Below are positions 26,202 to 33,719 of a stretch of 64,000 bases of DNA, piece after piece. Below the pieces are notes generated by a model. It saw only the letters and a program-made list of their open reading frames with translations, was not told the origin of the DNA and ran no database searches. How positions within the stretch are numbered: position 1 is the stretch's first letter; each line of letters opens with the position of its first letter. The position numbers and the translations under genes are program-made. This stretch comes from Roseofilum capinflatum BLCC-M114. GTDB taxonomy: Bacteria > Cyanobacteriota > Cyanobacteriia > Cyanobacteriales > Desertifilaceae. The DNA lies in assembly GCF_030068505.1 (NCBI RefSeq), contig NZ_JAQOSO010000084.1, positions 73,829-137,828 of the forward strand. The letters run 5' to 3'.

Positions 26202-27347
26202 ATGAAAATTGTATTGGTTTGTACAGAAAAATTACCTGTACCTTGTGTTCGTGGTGGGGCAATTCAAACGTATATTGATGGTATCTTGCCTTATTTAAGC
26301 AAAGAACATGACATCACTGTTTTTTCCGTAACCGATCCGAATTTACCGGAACGAGAAGTCAAAAATGGTATTCGATATGAACGATATGCACCAGGGGATT
26401 CTGAGGCATATTACCAAGCAGTCGCTAACTTTGTGGCTAAAGAAACTTTTGATTGGGTTATCTTTTACAACCGACCGAAGTATTTACCCTTAGTTGCCGA
26501 TGCCGCACCTCAAAGTCGCTTTCTTTTGAGTATGCATAATGAGATGTTTCATGCTAAGAAAATCACACCTGAACTGGCTCATCGCTGTTTAAGTCGAGTA
26601 GAGTCAGTGGTTACAGTAAGTCAATTTATTGCTGATGGAATTGCGGATTTATTTCCCGATTATCAGCATAAGCTCAAACCTGTTTATGCGGGAGTGGATC
26701 TCAACCGCTTTCAACCGCGATGGTCATCCGGACTGCAAGAGCGTCGGTCAAGTTTGTTAGCTCAACACGGCCTAGAAGATAGAAAAGTAGTGCTTTGTGT
26801 CGGTCGTTTAACGGATAAAAAAGGGCCGCATATTTTACTCAATGCTTTTCCAAAAGTCTTAGAACAACATCCTTCTGCTGTGCTTTTACTCGTTGGTAGT
26901 AAGTGGTACGGTAAAAATGAGGAGAATGGCTATGTCCGCGATCTGAAAAAGCAGGCAGGAAAATTGGGTGATGCAGTCCGTTTAACGGGTTTTATTTCAC
27001 CAGATCGAGTTCAAGATTATTTCCTTTTAGGTGATATTTTTGTCTGTGCTTCTCAGTGGCAAGAACCCTTGGCTCGCGTTCATTATGAAGCGATGGCGAC
27101 GGGGTTATGTATTCTAACGACAGTGCGGGGTGGAAATGCAGAAGTGATCATTCCGGAAAAAAATGGCTTACTGGTGACGGATTACGAAAATCCCGATGCT
27201 TTTGCCCAGCCGATTAATTACCTGTTATCCAATCTGGATTTAGCGGAAGATATGGGGCGTAATGGCCGGCATTTAAGTGAGATTAATTACAGTTGGTCTA
27301 GGGTTTCCTCGGATATTTTGCACGTCCTAGAAAAGCCTTTTGTATAA
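26202..27347 (+). CDS. GT4-family glycosyltransferase
   Basis: 381-aa GT-B glycosyltransferase. The N-terminal half opens with MKIVLVCTEKLPVPCVRGGA, the acceptor-side Gly-rich motif. The C-terminal half has VVLCVGRLTDKKGPHILLNAF and the donor-binding segment QEPLARVHYEAMATGLCILT with its E(x7)E-like pattern. It most resembles spore-coat CotSA-like GT4 enzymes. It is probably cytosolic and uses a nucleotide sugar; acceptor unknown. It is a single plus-strand gene between the PKS cluster and the LamG group, with a bidirectional hairpin just after it. Whether it serves either neighbour cannot be told. Confidence 0.88.
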   Translation: MKIVLVCTEKLPVPCVRGGAIQTYIDGILPYLSKEHDITVFSVTDPNLPEREVKNGIRYERYAPGDSEAYYQAVANFVAKETFDWVIFYNRPKYLPLVADAAPQSRFLLSMHNEMFHAKKITPELAHRCLSRVESVVTVSQFIADGIADLFPDYQHKLKPVYAGVDLNRFQPRWSSGLQERRSSLLAQHGLEDRKVVLCVGRLTDKKGPHILLNAFPKVLEQHPSAVLLLVGSKWYGKNEENGYVRDLKKQAGKLGDAVRLTGFISPDRVQDYFLLGDIFVCASQWQEPLARVHYEAMATGLCILTTVRGGNAEVIIPEKNGLLVTDYENPDAFAQPINYLLSNLDLAEDMGRNGRHLSEINYSWSRVSSDILHVLEKPFV

Positions 27348-27400
27348 ACTCATTTTAATCAAGTTCTGTACATTGGAGACCATTCTATCGACGATATCTT

Positions 27401-27428
27401 GTAGGGGTTTTCTCCGGAAAGCCCCTAC
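27401..27428. terminator. Bidirectional hairpin between convergent genes
   Basis: GTAGGGG-T-TTTC and GAAA-G-CCCCTAC around a short TCCG loop. It lies between the 3' ends of the glycosyltransferase (+) and the LamG gene (-), and the stop codon of the latter (27425-27427) is inside the stem. There is no long T-run on either side. Confidence 0.6.
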
Positions 27429-28354
27429 AGCTTGGAAAGAGCTTTGGCAAAATCGTTGTAAACATTCCGAACCCATTTTATGGTTTGTTTTTGTTCGGAT
27501 TTTTTTTGCTTCTTTTTGGCTTTTCGACTGTAAATAATTTCTGGTTCTCCACCCAGTCCTTTCTTGCTTCTCAAGACTATAATTTGAGTAATTTCCCTGG
27601 GAATTTTGAGTTTAGGGTTTAATTTTAACTTGGGTTTGTTTTTTGACTGGATCTCGATTAGGGGAATATCGGGGGATCGAGAAGGTTCAGGGGGTATCCA
27701 AGTGGCTCCTTGGATGGTTCCAGGGTTGCTGTTTTCTGTGAGGTCTTGAATCTGAGTTCCTGATCCTTCATTCAGGGGCCAATACCCGATTAATCCGGGT
27801 TCATTACCGAGCAAACGGTGCTGACATTGGGTTTTAATTTCTGGGTGGGTTCGGGGTTGATTCCAAATGCGAATGTCGGCGATGTATCCTTTCAATCGGG
27901 TTTTACCAAAGAGTCGTCCGATTTGGAAGGGGACATCACTGGGGGGGTTGATGGGATCGGATAGGGGTTGGGAACCTTGGGGTTGAGCATCGATATAGAG
28001 TTCAACTTGCTGACGATCGATGACTAAGGCAAGATGATGAAATTGGCGATCGCCAATCTTCATCGAAGGTTGCCAAACGGCGGGAGATTCTGAGTATAAA
28101 AACTTGATTTGCTCGCGATTCCCTTTTAAGTTCTGATAGAGCAGGCCATAATTATAGTTATACTGACGAGTTCCTCGACCGAGAATATAATATCGGCTGC
28201 CTTCTTGCGGATCGGTGAGTTTCAACCAACATTCGATCGCCATCGGTTCAGTCAGATTTAACTGACTGCTATTACCACAGTCAATATAATCGTCTTTGCC
28301 GTCAAACTCTAGGATGCTTTCAGTGGGGTAAGGATAGTCCAAATTTTGGGTCAT
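27425..28354 (-). CDS. Single-LamG protein with basic C-terminal module
   Basis: 309 aa. Residues ~10-215 form one LamG/concanavalin-like jelly-roll domain (LEFDGKDDYIDCGNSSQLNL, AIECWLKL, YIADIRIWNQPRTH, GLIGYWPLNEGSG). After a linker, residues ~250-309 contain GLGGEPEIIYSRKAKKKQKK, then a helix ending WVRNVYNDFAKALSKL. That tail is a diverged, shortened version of the basic module in the neighbouring 845-aa LamG protein and the 94-aa protein at 33327-33611. No signal peptide or membrane segment is visible. LamG domains usually bind glycans or proteins; the ligand is unknown. Confidence 0.85.
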   Translation of the reverse strand: MTQNLDYPYPTESILEFDGKDDYIDCGNSSQLNLTEPMAIECWLKLTDPQEGSRYYILGRGTRQYNYNYGLLYQNLKGNREQIKFLYSESPAVWQPSMKIGDRQFHHLALVIDRQQVELYIDAQPQGSQPLSDPINPPSDVPFQIGRLFGKTRLKGYIADIRIWNQPRTHPEIKTQCQHRLLGNEPGLIGYWPLNEGSGTQIQDLTENSNPGTIQGATWIPPEPSRSPDIPLIEIQSKNKPKLKLNPKLKIPREITQIIVLRSKKGLGGEPEIIYSRKAKKKQKKSEQKQTIKWVRNVYNDFAKALSKL

Positions 28355-28385
28355 GAAATGGGTGGGTGAGGTTGAATGGGAAAAA

Positions 28386-28420
28386 GGTAATAGGGAACAG
28401 ACCTTTGTGTACCTATTACC
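28386..28420. repeat. Inverted repeat between the two LamG genes
   Basis: GGTAATAGG (28386-28394) and CCTATTACC (28412-28420), in the 96-bp gap. On the minus strand it lies after the 845-aa LamG gene and may modulate read-through. Confidence 0.5.
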
Positions 28421-28450
28421 TTATTACAGCTCAGGGACTAGAGAAAGGGA

Positions 28451-30988
28451 CTAGAACAGTTTTTCCCAACTCTTAGTTGTGTTTTTAACTAAATCCTTGA
28501 TCCAACCATTCTTTTTCTTGCGATTCGATCGCTTATGCCGTTCAACGTAAGTGTGAGTGGCTTTATCTTGCCGTTTAGCGACCTTACGCACGACTTTCTC
28601 GACAGGAGAAAGATATTTGTTTTGCTTTTTGCGTTTCTTGCGTTTTTTCTTCTGTTCTTTGCCGTAGATAGTTTTGGGTTTGCCTCCCAAATCATTGCTA
28701 CCTGTCAAAATAGTGACGCTGATTACGGTTGTGTCAAAGTCTAGATCTACATCAAGGTCTTGGGAGCGATCGGCTTTGGGTTGGACAGTGGCAGGGGTTA
28801 CCGGAGCGATCGCCGCAGTTGGTGCAGTGGCTTGAGGTGTTGCGGTTCCTTGAGCATCTGTTTGCAGGAAATACAGGTCTTGTTGTTCCCAGGTTCCTCC
28901 GTAAAGGATGGCTGTACTCTGTTTGGTGCGATCGCTGATTTGGTTATTCCCTTCATTCAGAGGCCAATACCCGACTAATCCCCCTTCTTGACCCGTCAAC
29001 TGATATTGACGCTGGGTTTGGATCTGTTCTGCTGACCGCTCTATATTCCAGATGCGGACATCAGCCACTTTTCCTTGGAAGTGGAAGATTCCCCCCTCTC
29101 CTGAATGGGGACGTTGAGCGCCGATCCGCAAGGGGAATGTGCTGGTTTTCCAGTCTATGGGTTGACTGGTTTCACATTGAGCTGCCAATGCTCCATTGAC
29201 ATACATCTCATGGGTTTTTCCGACTCGCTTAATGGCGATATGTGACCATTGGTGTTGAAGGACGGTTGATTTCAACAGATAACCCTGTTTTCCTTCCCAC
29301 AGTAGGGTATTGCCCGGCTGGTCTGAGAACATGAAGGCAAGGGTGTTTTTGTCTTGAACGAGTCGAAATTGATAGGCACTGACTCCATGTTTTTCCGCAG
29401 ACAGAATTACCCCCGATTGTCCGGTACTGTATACCCACGCTTCTAGGGTGAAGGGAGTTAGACCGAGGGAGAGTTGAGCGTTGGTTTCGATGTAGCTGTT
29501 GCCATCTAAACTGAGGATCGCTTGGGGTTGGGTGGGAACATCCATGAGTGAATCAATCTGTAGACCTTGACCCCCTTTTGACGGCAAATATTGCAGCAGT
29601 TCGCGTTCATCTCCCGTTAGTCCTAAGTGGGTGAGGTTGGCCATGGGGCGATCGCCAGCGAATCCAAATTCTACCGTTTCCTGTTCCCAGGTTCCGCCAT
29701 ATAGAGTAGTGTTGCTGTTTCCAGTGCAATCGCTCACTTCTCCATTGCCCTCATTCAGCGGCCAATAGCCGACTAACCCCGATTCTTGTCCACTTAAACC
29801 CCAATTTTTTTGAATCTGGATTTCTTCTGGCGATCGCTCTATATTCCAAATCCGCACCTCAGCGACTTTACCCTTAAAGTAAAAGATTCCCCCCTCTCCT
29901 GAATAGGGACGTTGAGCGCCAATACGCAAGTTTACCGTGCTATTTTGCCAATCAATGACTTGCTCGGTTTGACATTCGCTGGCCAGTTTTCCATCCACAT
30001 ACAGTTGATAGGTGGTTCCGATCCGTTTGACTGCAATATGTGACCATTCATTCTCAGCCACCGTGGACTGTAATAAATATCCCTGTTTACTGTCCCAAAG
30101 GAGATGATTTCCGGGGCGATCGGAGAACATAAAGGCGATCGTATTCTTCTCTTGAACCAGTCGGAATTGATAAGCACTGACTCCATGTTTTTCCGAGGAG
30201 AGAATCACCCCTGATGCCCCCGTGCTATAGACCCAAGCTTCCAGGGTAAAGGGTTCAGTGCCAAAGTTGAGCTTACAGTCCGTTTCAATGTAGTCACTTT
30301 CTCCATTGAAACTCAACACCCATTGAGAATGCTCCTCTCTAGTCGGAACTGCTGGTTTCATTTCCACTCCATCCTGTTGCCAAGTCGCACCATGAATCGT
30401 ACCTGGTTCAATCTTACCCGTGCGATCGCCAATCGTCTCTCCTGTACCTTCATCCAACGGCCAATAAGCGACCAATCCATCTTCATTACCCACCAAACGG
30501 CGATCCATAGCCGCTTGAATCTCTTCAGCCGTTAGCGCTTTATCCCACAACCGAACATCACTGAGTTCTCCACAAAAGTATTTATCCGCACTTCTACTGC
30601 GTCCTAGAGTATAATTCTTAAATATCGTTGGCATTGAAGCAATTGCTTTAGAGTATTGCAATTGGCCATTCAAATAGGTTTTGACTTCATTGCCATCATA
30701 AGTAATTGCTAGATGTTGCCATTCTAATTGGACTTTCCCCATGCGAACCTGAACATCGCTATGATAGAAGCGATAATAACCATTCATCACATCGATTTGG
30801 AAAGAATTACTAAATGGAGGATCATCACAACTGTTTATTAAACTGGCATAATTGACCTGCTTTTGACTAGCCTTAGCCCACAGTTCAACCGAAAAAACCG
30901 GCGTTTCCCACTCCGGAATATACATGACGATATAGTCTTCATCCCCATCAAACACCAAGGAAGGCCAAGAAAGTGTTAATTGACTCAT
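28451..30988 (-). CDS. Triple-LamG protein with basic C-terminal module
   Basis: 845 aa with three LamG-type domains at ~10-205, ~220-430 and ~490-700. Each ends in a VGYWPLNEG-like motif (VAYWPLDEG in the first). Domains 2 and 3 are much more alike than either is to domain 1, sharing for example GVSAYQFRLVQ and LRIGAQRP, and look like a recent internal duplication. Residues ~745-845 carry the basic module: NDLGGKPKTIYGKEQKKKRK, SPVEKVVRKVAKRQDKATH, then RSNRKKKNGWIKDLVKN. The last segment is almost identical to the 94-aa protein at 33327-33611. There is no signal peptide, so export, if any, must use another route. Function not recognised. Confidence 0.87.
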   Translation of the reverse strand: MSQLTLSWPSLVFDGDEDYIVMYIPEWETPVFSVELWAKASQKQVNYASLINSCDDPPFSNSFQIDVMNGYYRFYHSDVQVRMGKVQLEWQHLAITYDGNEVKTYLNGQLQYSKAIASMPTIFKNYTLGRSRSADKYFCGELSDVRLWDKALTAEEIQAAMDRRLVGNEDGLVAYWPLDEGTGETIGDRTGKIEPGTIHGATWQQDGVEMKPAVPTREEHSQWVLSFNGESDYIETDCKLNFGTEPFTLEAWVYSTGASGVILSSEKHGVSAYQFRLVQEKNTIAFMFSDRPGNHLLWDSKQGYLLQSTVAENEWSHIAVKRIGTTYQLYVDGKLASECQTEQVIDWQNSTVNLRIGAQRPYSGEGGIFYFKGKVAEVRIWNIERSPEEIQIQKNWGLSGQESGLVGYWPLNEGNGEVSDCTGNSNTTLYGGTWEQETVEFGFAGDRPMANLTHLGLTGDERELLQYLPSKGGQGLQIDSLMDVPTQPQAILSLDGNSYIETNAQLSLGLTPFTLEAWVYSTGQSGVILSAEKHGVSAYQFRLVQDKNTLAFMFSDQPGNTLLWEGKQGYLLKSTVLQHQWSHIAIKRVGKTHEMYVNGALAAQCETSQPIDWKTSTFPLRIGAQRPHSGEGGIFHFQGKVADVRIWNIERSAEQIQTQRQYQLTGQEGGLVGYWPLNEGNNQISDRTKQSTAILYGGTWEQQDLYFLQTDAQGTATPQATAPTAAIAPVTPATVQPKADRSQDLDVDLDFDTTVISVTILTGSNDLGGKPKTIYGKEQKKKRKKRKKQNKYLSPVEKVVRKVAKRQDKATHTYVERHKRSNRKKKNGWIKDLVKNTTKSWEKLF

Positions 30989-31053
30989 AAGCTAACATAA
31001 CTCCACAGAACATGGTAAATTTTTTAACGGTAAAATCCTTGACTTACGCCCTA

Positions 31054-32835
31054 CTATGGGAAAAATCCATATTCTTTACGCTCTAGAATAGAAGCAGAGG
31101 CTGATAACATTCTAATCGTTAGCAGCATAGCGATCAATATAGCAATCCATCCAATATAGGGAAGGATCATAATCTTATGAACGAAATCCTCTAAAGCTGA
31201 ATTGTGAATCCATTGAATCACTGGGAAATGGTATTGATACAGGAATGTATACAATACGAATATAGCTCCAAGACCTACCGCATAGGAAAAAGACCGGAAA
31301 ATAACCGCTAGAGCCAAAGCATAAGGATCGGCCGTTAATTCAAACGGTGTAGTCCGTTGTCGCAGCTCAGGCAGAATAATATTATTGTACTCATCTATAA
31401 TATTAAACAACTGATTCAATGAAGCTCTAATCACTTGAGGTTCTAAACTTTTCCTAAATGCTCGGCGATCGGCTTGTTTTTTATACTTATCAATCAGCTT
31501 AAAAATATTGAAATTTGGAGTTATATACTGAAGAGAGCCATCCAGCGTCAAGAACGATCGCGTGATTTTCAGAAAGATCCAGTTACTCGGTGTACCATAT
31601 TTGATTTGCACTTTAGACACTTCACTGGTAGCTCCCCCAAAGGATTTTTCCTGATAGTCTACCCCTTTCAGTCGTGCCTTAGATGCCCAAACCTCTATTC
31701 CTTGCGCCATCTCCGATCGCACTCTGGGCATATTCACCCTAGGTACATCTAAGGCAAACCGGATATAATAATCAGAAGCCTTAGCAAAATCCTCTTCTGC
31801 CAATCCATTAATATAATTCAGATATTTAATTCTTAAATCTCTATCTAATCTCCCAATACTACCCATATCAATTAAGGCAAACTTTGTATTCCGCAACAAG
31901 ATAATATTACCTGGGTGGAGATCGCCATGATACAAATTATCTTCAAAAATTTGTCTATACAAGGATAAAAACAGCCTTTCCCCTAGCTTTTCCGTATCCA
32001 TATTGTTTTCTACTTCCCATTGTTTGACTTTCTGTGGATCGGCTTGAGCAACTTTGATATAATCAGACATCAATACACCGTCAATAAATTCCATCACCAA
32101 CACTCTTCGTCTCGAATACTTATCATAGATTTTAGGTACATAGATTTTATGGGCCTTCAGAGACTTACGCATCCGGCGAGTATTCGAGGCTTCATAGCGA
32201 TAATCTAATTCTTCTCGAAATGTTTTTTCTAACTCGATAATGGCTTCATCTAATCGCAAAAAAGTAGCTATATTGAATCGGGTTAATAGATTCACTAGAA
32301 CTTTAATTAAGTTGAGATCTCTCTCAAATGATTCTTTAATTCCTGGACGTTGTATTTTTACAACCACAGGTTTCTGCTCATTCCGCAAAACTGCTTTATG
32401 AATTTGGGCAATAGAAGCGGCTGCGAGAGGATCGTCATCAAAATATTCAAATACTTTTTCGACAGGTTGACCCAGTTCTTCTTCAATTGTGGCGCGAACT
32501 ACTTTTGTCGGAAATCCCAAAGCTTCAAACTGTAAACGGCGTAACTCATCACAGACAACTTTAGGAAATAAATCGGTTCTTAAAGCCAAAACTTGTCCAG
32601 CTTTTACCCAAAATCCACCAAATTCTTCAAATATTTCCCGTAGGTCATTCGCTGTTTTTTGCAGGTCAGACTGTCGGGTAATCCGTCGAATTTGTATGCC
32701 TAAAAAATAAACTAGGAAGCGTCGGATAACGTAATAGATAGAAAAGCGGCGGGTTTCTAGTTCAGCAACAACTTTTACTTTTTTTTTGCTTTTCGCTTCA
32801 ATTAGCGGTGTAGGGATATCTTTACGTTTAACCAT
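31054..32835 (-). CDS. UbiB/ABC1-type atypical kinase, membrane-anchored
   Basis: 593 aa from ATG 32835 (TTG 32844 is also open). It shows the family signatures: VKAGQVLALRTDLFP (KxGQ), the Ala-rich loop DPLAAASIAQIHKAVL, a VVKIQRPG lysine, YHGDLHPGNIIL and FALIDMGSIG. Two hydrophobic segments near the C-terminus (SYAVGLGAIFVLYTFLY and IGWIAILIAMLLTIRML) should anchor it in a membrane. ABC1 family members are best known from quinone/isoprenoid lipid biology, but several act on unknown substrates. It lies inside the group sharing the C-terminal modules, 65 bp from the triple-LamG gene, which suggests a dedicated rather than housekeeping copy (inference). Confidence 0.88.
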   Translation of the reverse strand: MVKRKDIPTPLIEAKSKKKVKVVAELETRRFSIYYVIRRFLVYFLGIQIRRITRQSDLQKTANDLREIFEEFGGFWVKAGQVLALRTDLFPKVVCDELRRLQFEALGFPTKVVRATIEEELGQPVEKVFEYFDDDPLAAASIAQIHKAVLRNEQKPVVVKIQRPGIKESFERDLNLIKVLVNLLTRFNIATFLRLDEAIIELEKTFREELDYRYEASNTRRMRKSLKAHKIYVPKIYDKYSRRRVLVMEFIDGVLMSDYIKVAQADPQKVKQWEVENNMDTEKLGERLFLSLYRQIFEDNLYHGDLHPGNIILLRNTKFALIDMGSIGRLDRDLRIKYLNYINGLAEEDFAKASDYYIRFALDVPRVNMPRVRSEMAQGIEVWASKARLKGVDYQEKSFGGATSEVSKVQIKYGTPSNWIFLKITRSFLTLDGSLQYITPNFNIFKLIDKYKKQADRRAFRKSLEPQVIRASLNQLFNIIDEYNNIILPELRQRTTPFELTADPYALALAVIFRSFSYAVGLGAIFVLYTFLYQYHFPVIQWIHNSALEDFVHKIMILPYIGWIAILIAMLLTIRMLSASASILERKEYGFFP

Positions 32836-32872
32836 CCTTAACAAGGGTAGAGATGCTCAGGTCAATAGTTAA

Positions 32873-32916
32873 TAATCCACCCAGAAACCATAGTAACATA
32901 GTTTTTGGGTGGATTA
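32873..32916. repeat. Inverted repeat upstream of the UbiB-type gene
   Basis: TAATCCACCCA (32873-32883) and TGGGTGGATTA (32906-32916), perfect 11-bp arms extended by AAAC/GTTT. It lies just 5' of the kinase gene on its transcript, so it may be an operator or leader hairpin. Confidence 0.55.
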
Positions 32917-32956
32917 ACAGCCACACATAACTTTTATTGACAAACAGAAAATCTGT

Positions 32957-32982
32957 GTAAATACTTGAGAAAAAGTATTTAC
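32957..32982 (-). terminator. Hairpin directly after the 68-aa module protein gene
   Basis: GTAAATACTT and AAGTATTTAC, 10-bp perfect arms with a 6-base loop. It begins four bases past the stop of the gene at 32986-33192. It is A/T-rich without a strong U-tract. Confidence 0.5.
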
Positions 32983-32985
32983 AGA

Positions 32986-33192
32986 CTAAAATTTGTTGTC
33001 TGATTTTTTGGGAACGATCACCACAATAGGCTGTGCATTCTCTTCAACTTGACCAGAGTCTTTTAACTCATCAATAGTTTTGGCAAGTTTTTTGAACAGT
33101 TTACCTTCTCCACGTTTTAAATCTTCGATATCATCCTTTTTGGCACTAGGCATTTCAAGGATGATTGTGTTTGCAGTTTGTGCTTTCGGCAT
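32986..33192 (-). CDS. 68-aa stand-alone copy of the lipase C-terminal module
   Basis: Small protein, start ATG 33192 with a TAGGAAG Shine-Dalgarno-like stretch. Its residues align almost end to end with the last ~66 residues of the lipase at 33720-35342. Both contain SAKKDD, DL, RGEGKL, LK, QV, NAQP and a final KK...KF. Pattern: beta strand, SAKKDD[VI][DE]DL, a helix, NAQP, a hydrophobic strand, basic end. I recall uncharacterised DUF6200-like small proteins of this appearance but cannot confirm membership. No signal peptide. Function unknown; the context suggests a scaffold or partner for tagged proteins. Confidence 0.82.
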   Translation of the reverse strand: MPKAQTANTIILEMPSAKKDDIEDLKRGEGKLFKKLAKTIDELKDSGQVEENAQPIVVIVPKKSDNKF

Positions 33193-33272
33193 AGATTTGT
33201 CTTCCTAGGTATTGAAAGAAATGGTTTTAGAGGGTGGTTTTAGAATTCAATAGCTTCCGGATTCTTAAGAAC

Positions 33273-33306
33273 TTCAATTAGCTTAATGAGACTTAAGCTA
33301 ATTGAA
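33273..33306. repeat. Perfect 14-bp inverted repeat between the two small module genes
   Basis: TTCAATTAGCTTAA (33273-33286), loop TGAGAC, TTAAGCTAATTGAA (33293-33306). It lies after the 94-aa gene and before the 68-aa gene on the minus strand. It may be a terminator, a processing stem or an operator. Confidence 0.6.
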
Positions 33307-33326
33307 AGACGATCAAAGAACTAAAA

Positions 33327-33611
33327 CTAGAACTTAAGTAGCTTACTAGCTGCTTTAGTATAGTTTTTCGGAAGGTCTTTTATCCATCCATTTTTTTTCT
33401 TCTCATTGGACTTCTCATGGCGATCGCGATACTCACTTGTTGCTTTATCAAATTGCTTCGCCATTTTGAAGACCATCTTTTCAGGCCCCTTTAAGTCTTG
33501 TTTTTTCTTTTTCTTTTTCTTTTTCGGACTTCGCCCTTCGAGAGTATGAACTTCACCACCAAAATCTTCATCGCTCTCAAGGACGACTACGCTTTTCGCT
33601 TTTTCAGCCAT
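33327..33611 (-). CDS. 94-aa stand-alone copy of the LamG C-terminal basic module
   Basis: ATG 33611 has AGGAG eight bases upstream; a longer frame to 33680 is open but lacks such a site. Sequence layout: SVVVLESDEDFGGE, an eight-lysine run after RSP, GPEKMVFKMAKQFDKAT, EKSNEKKKNGWIKDLPKN, and KAASKLLKF. The same order and the KKKNGWIKDL core occur at the C-terminus of the 845-aa LamG protein. It is very basic and probably mostly helical. I recall DUF6312-like proteins of this look but cannot verify. Function unknown. Confidence 0.82.
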   Translation of the reverse strand: MAEKAKSVVVLESDEDFGGEVHTLEGRSPKKKKKKKKQDLKGPEKMVFKMAKQFDKATSEYRDRHEKSNEKKKNGWIKDLPKNYTKAASKLLKF

Positions 33612-33719
33612 GTTTTTTACTCCTGTCAATACAGTTGTTGGTTGAGGTAAAAGTTGTCGCCAGTCCTTTGAGTATAACACATCTAGCCACGAAGATCAAG
33701 TTTTTTGGTCTCTCGGCCA

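Noticed and set aside
27425-30988. LamG proteins as classical secreted adhesins
   Set aside because: Neither has a signal peptide or membrane segment, so Sec export cannot be claimed.
33612-33680. Longer N-terminus for the 94-aa protein
   Set aside because: The AGGAG site is placed correctly for ATG 33611, and the homology to the LamG tail begins after it.
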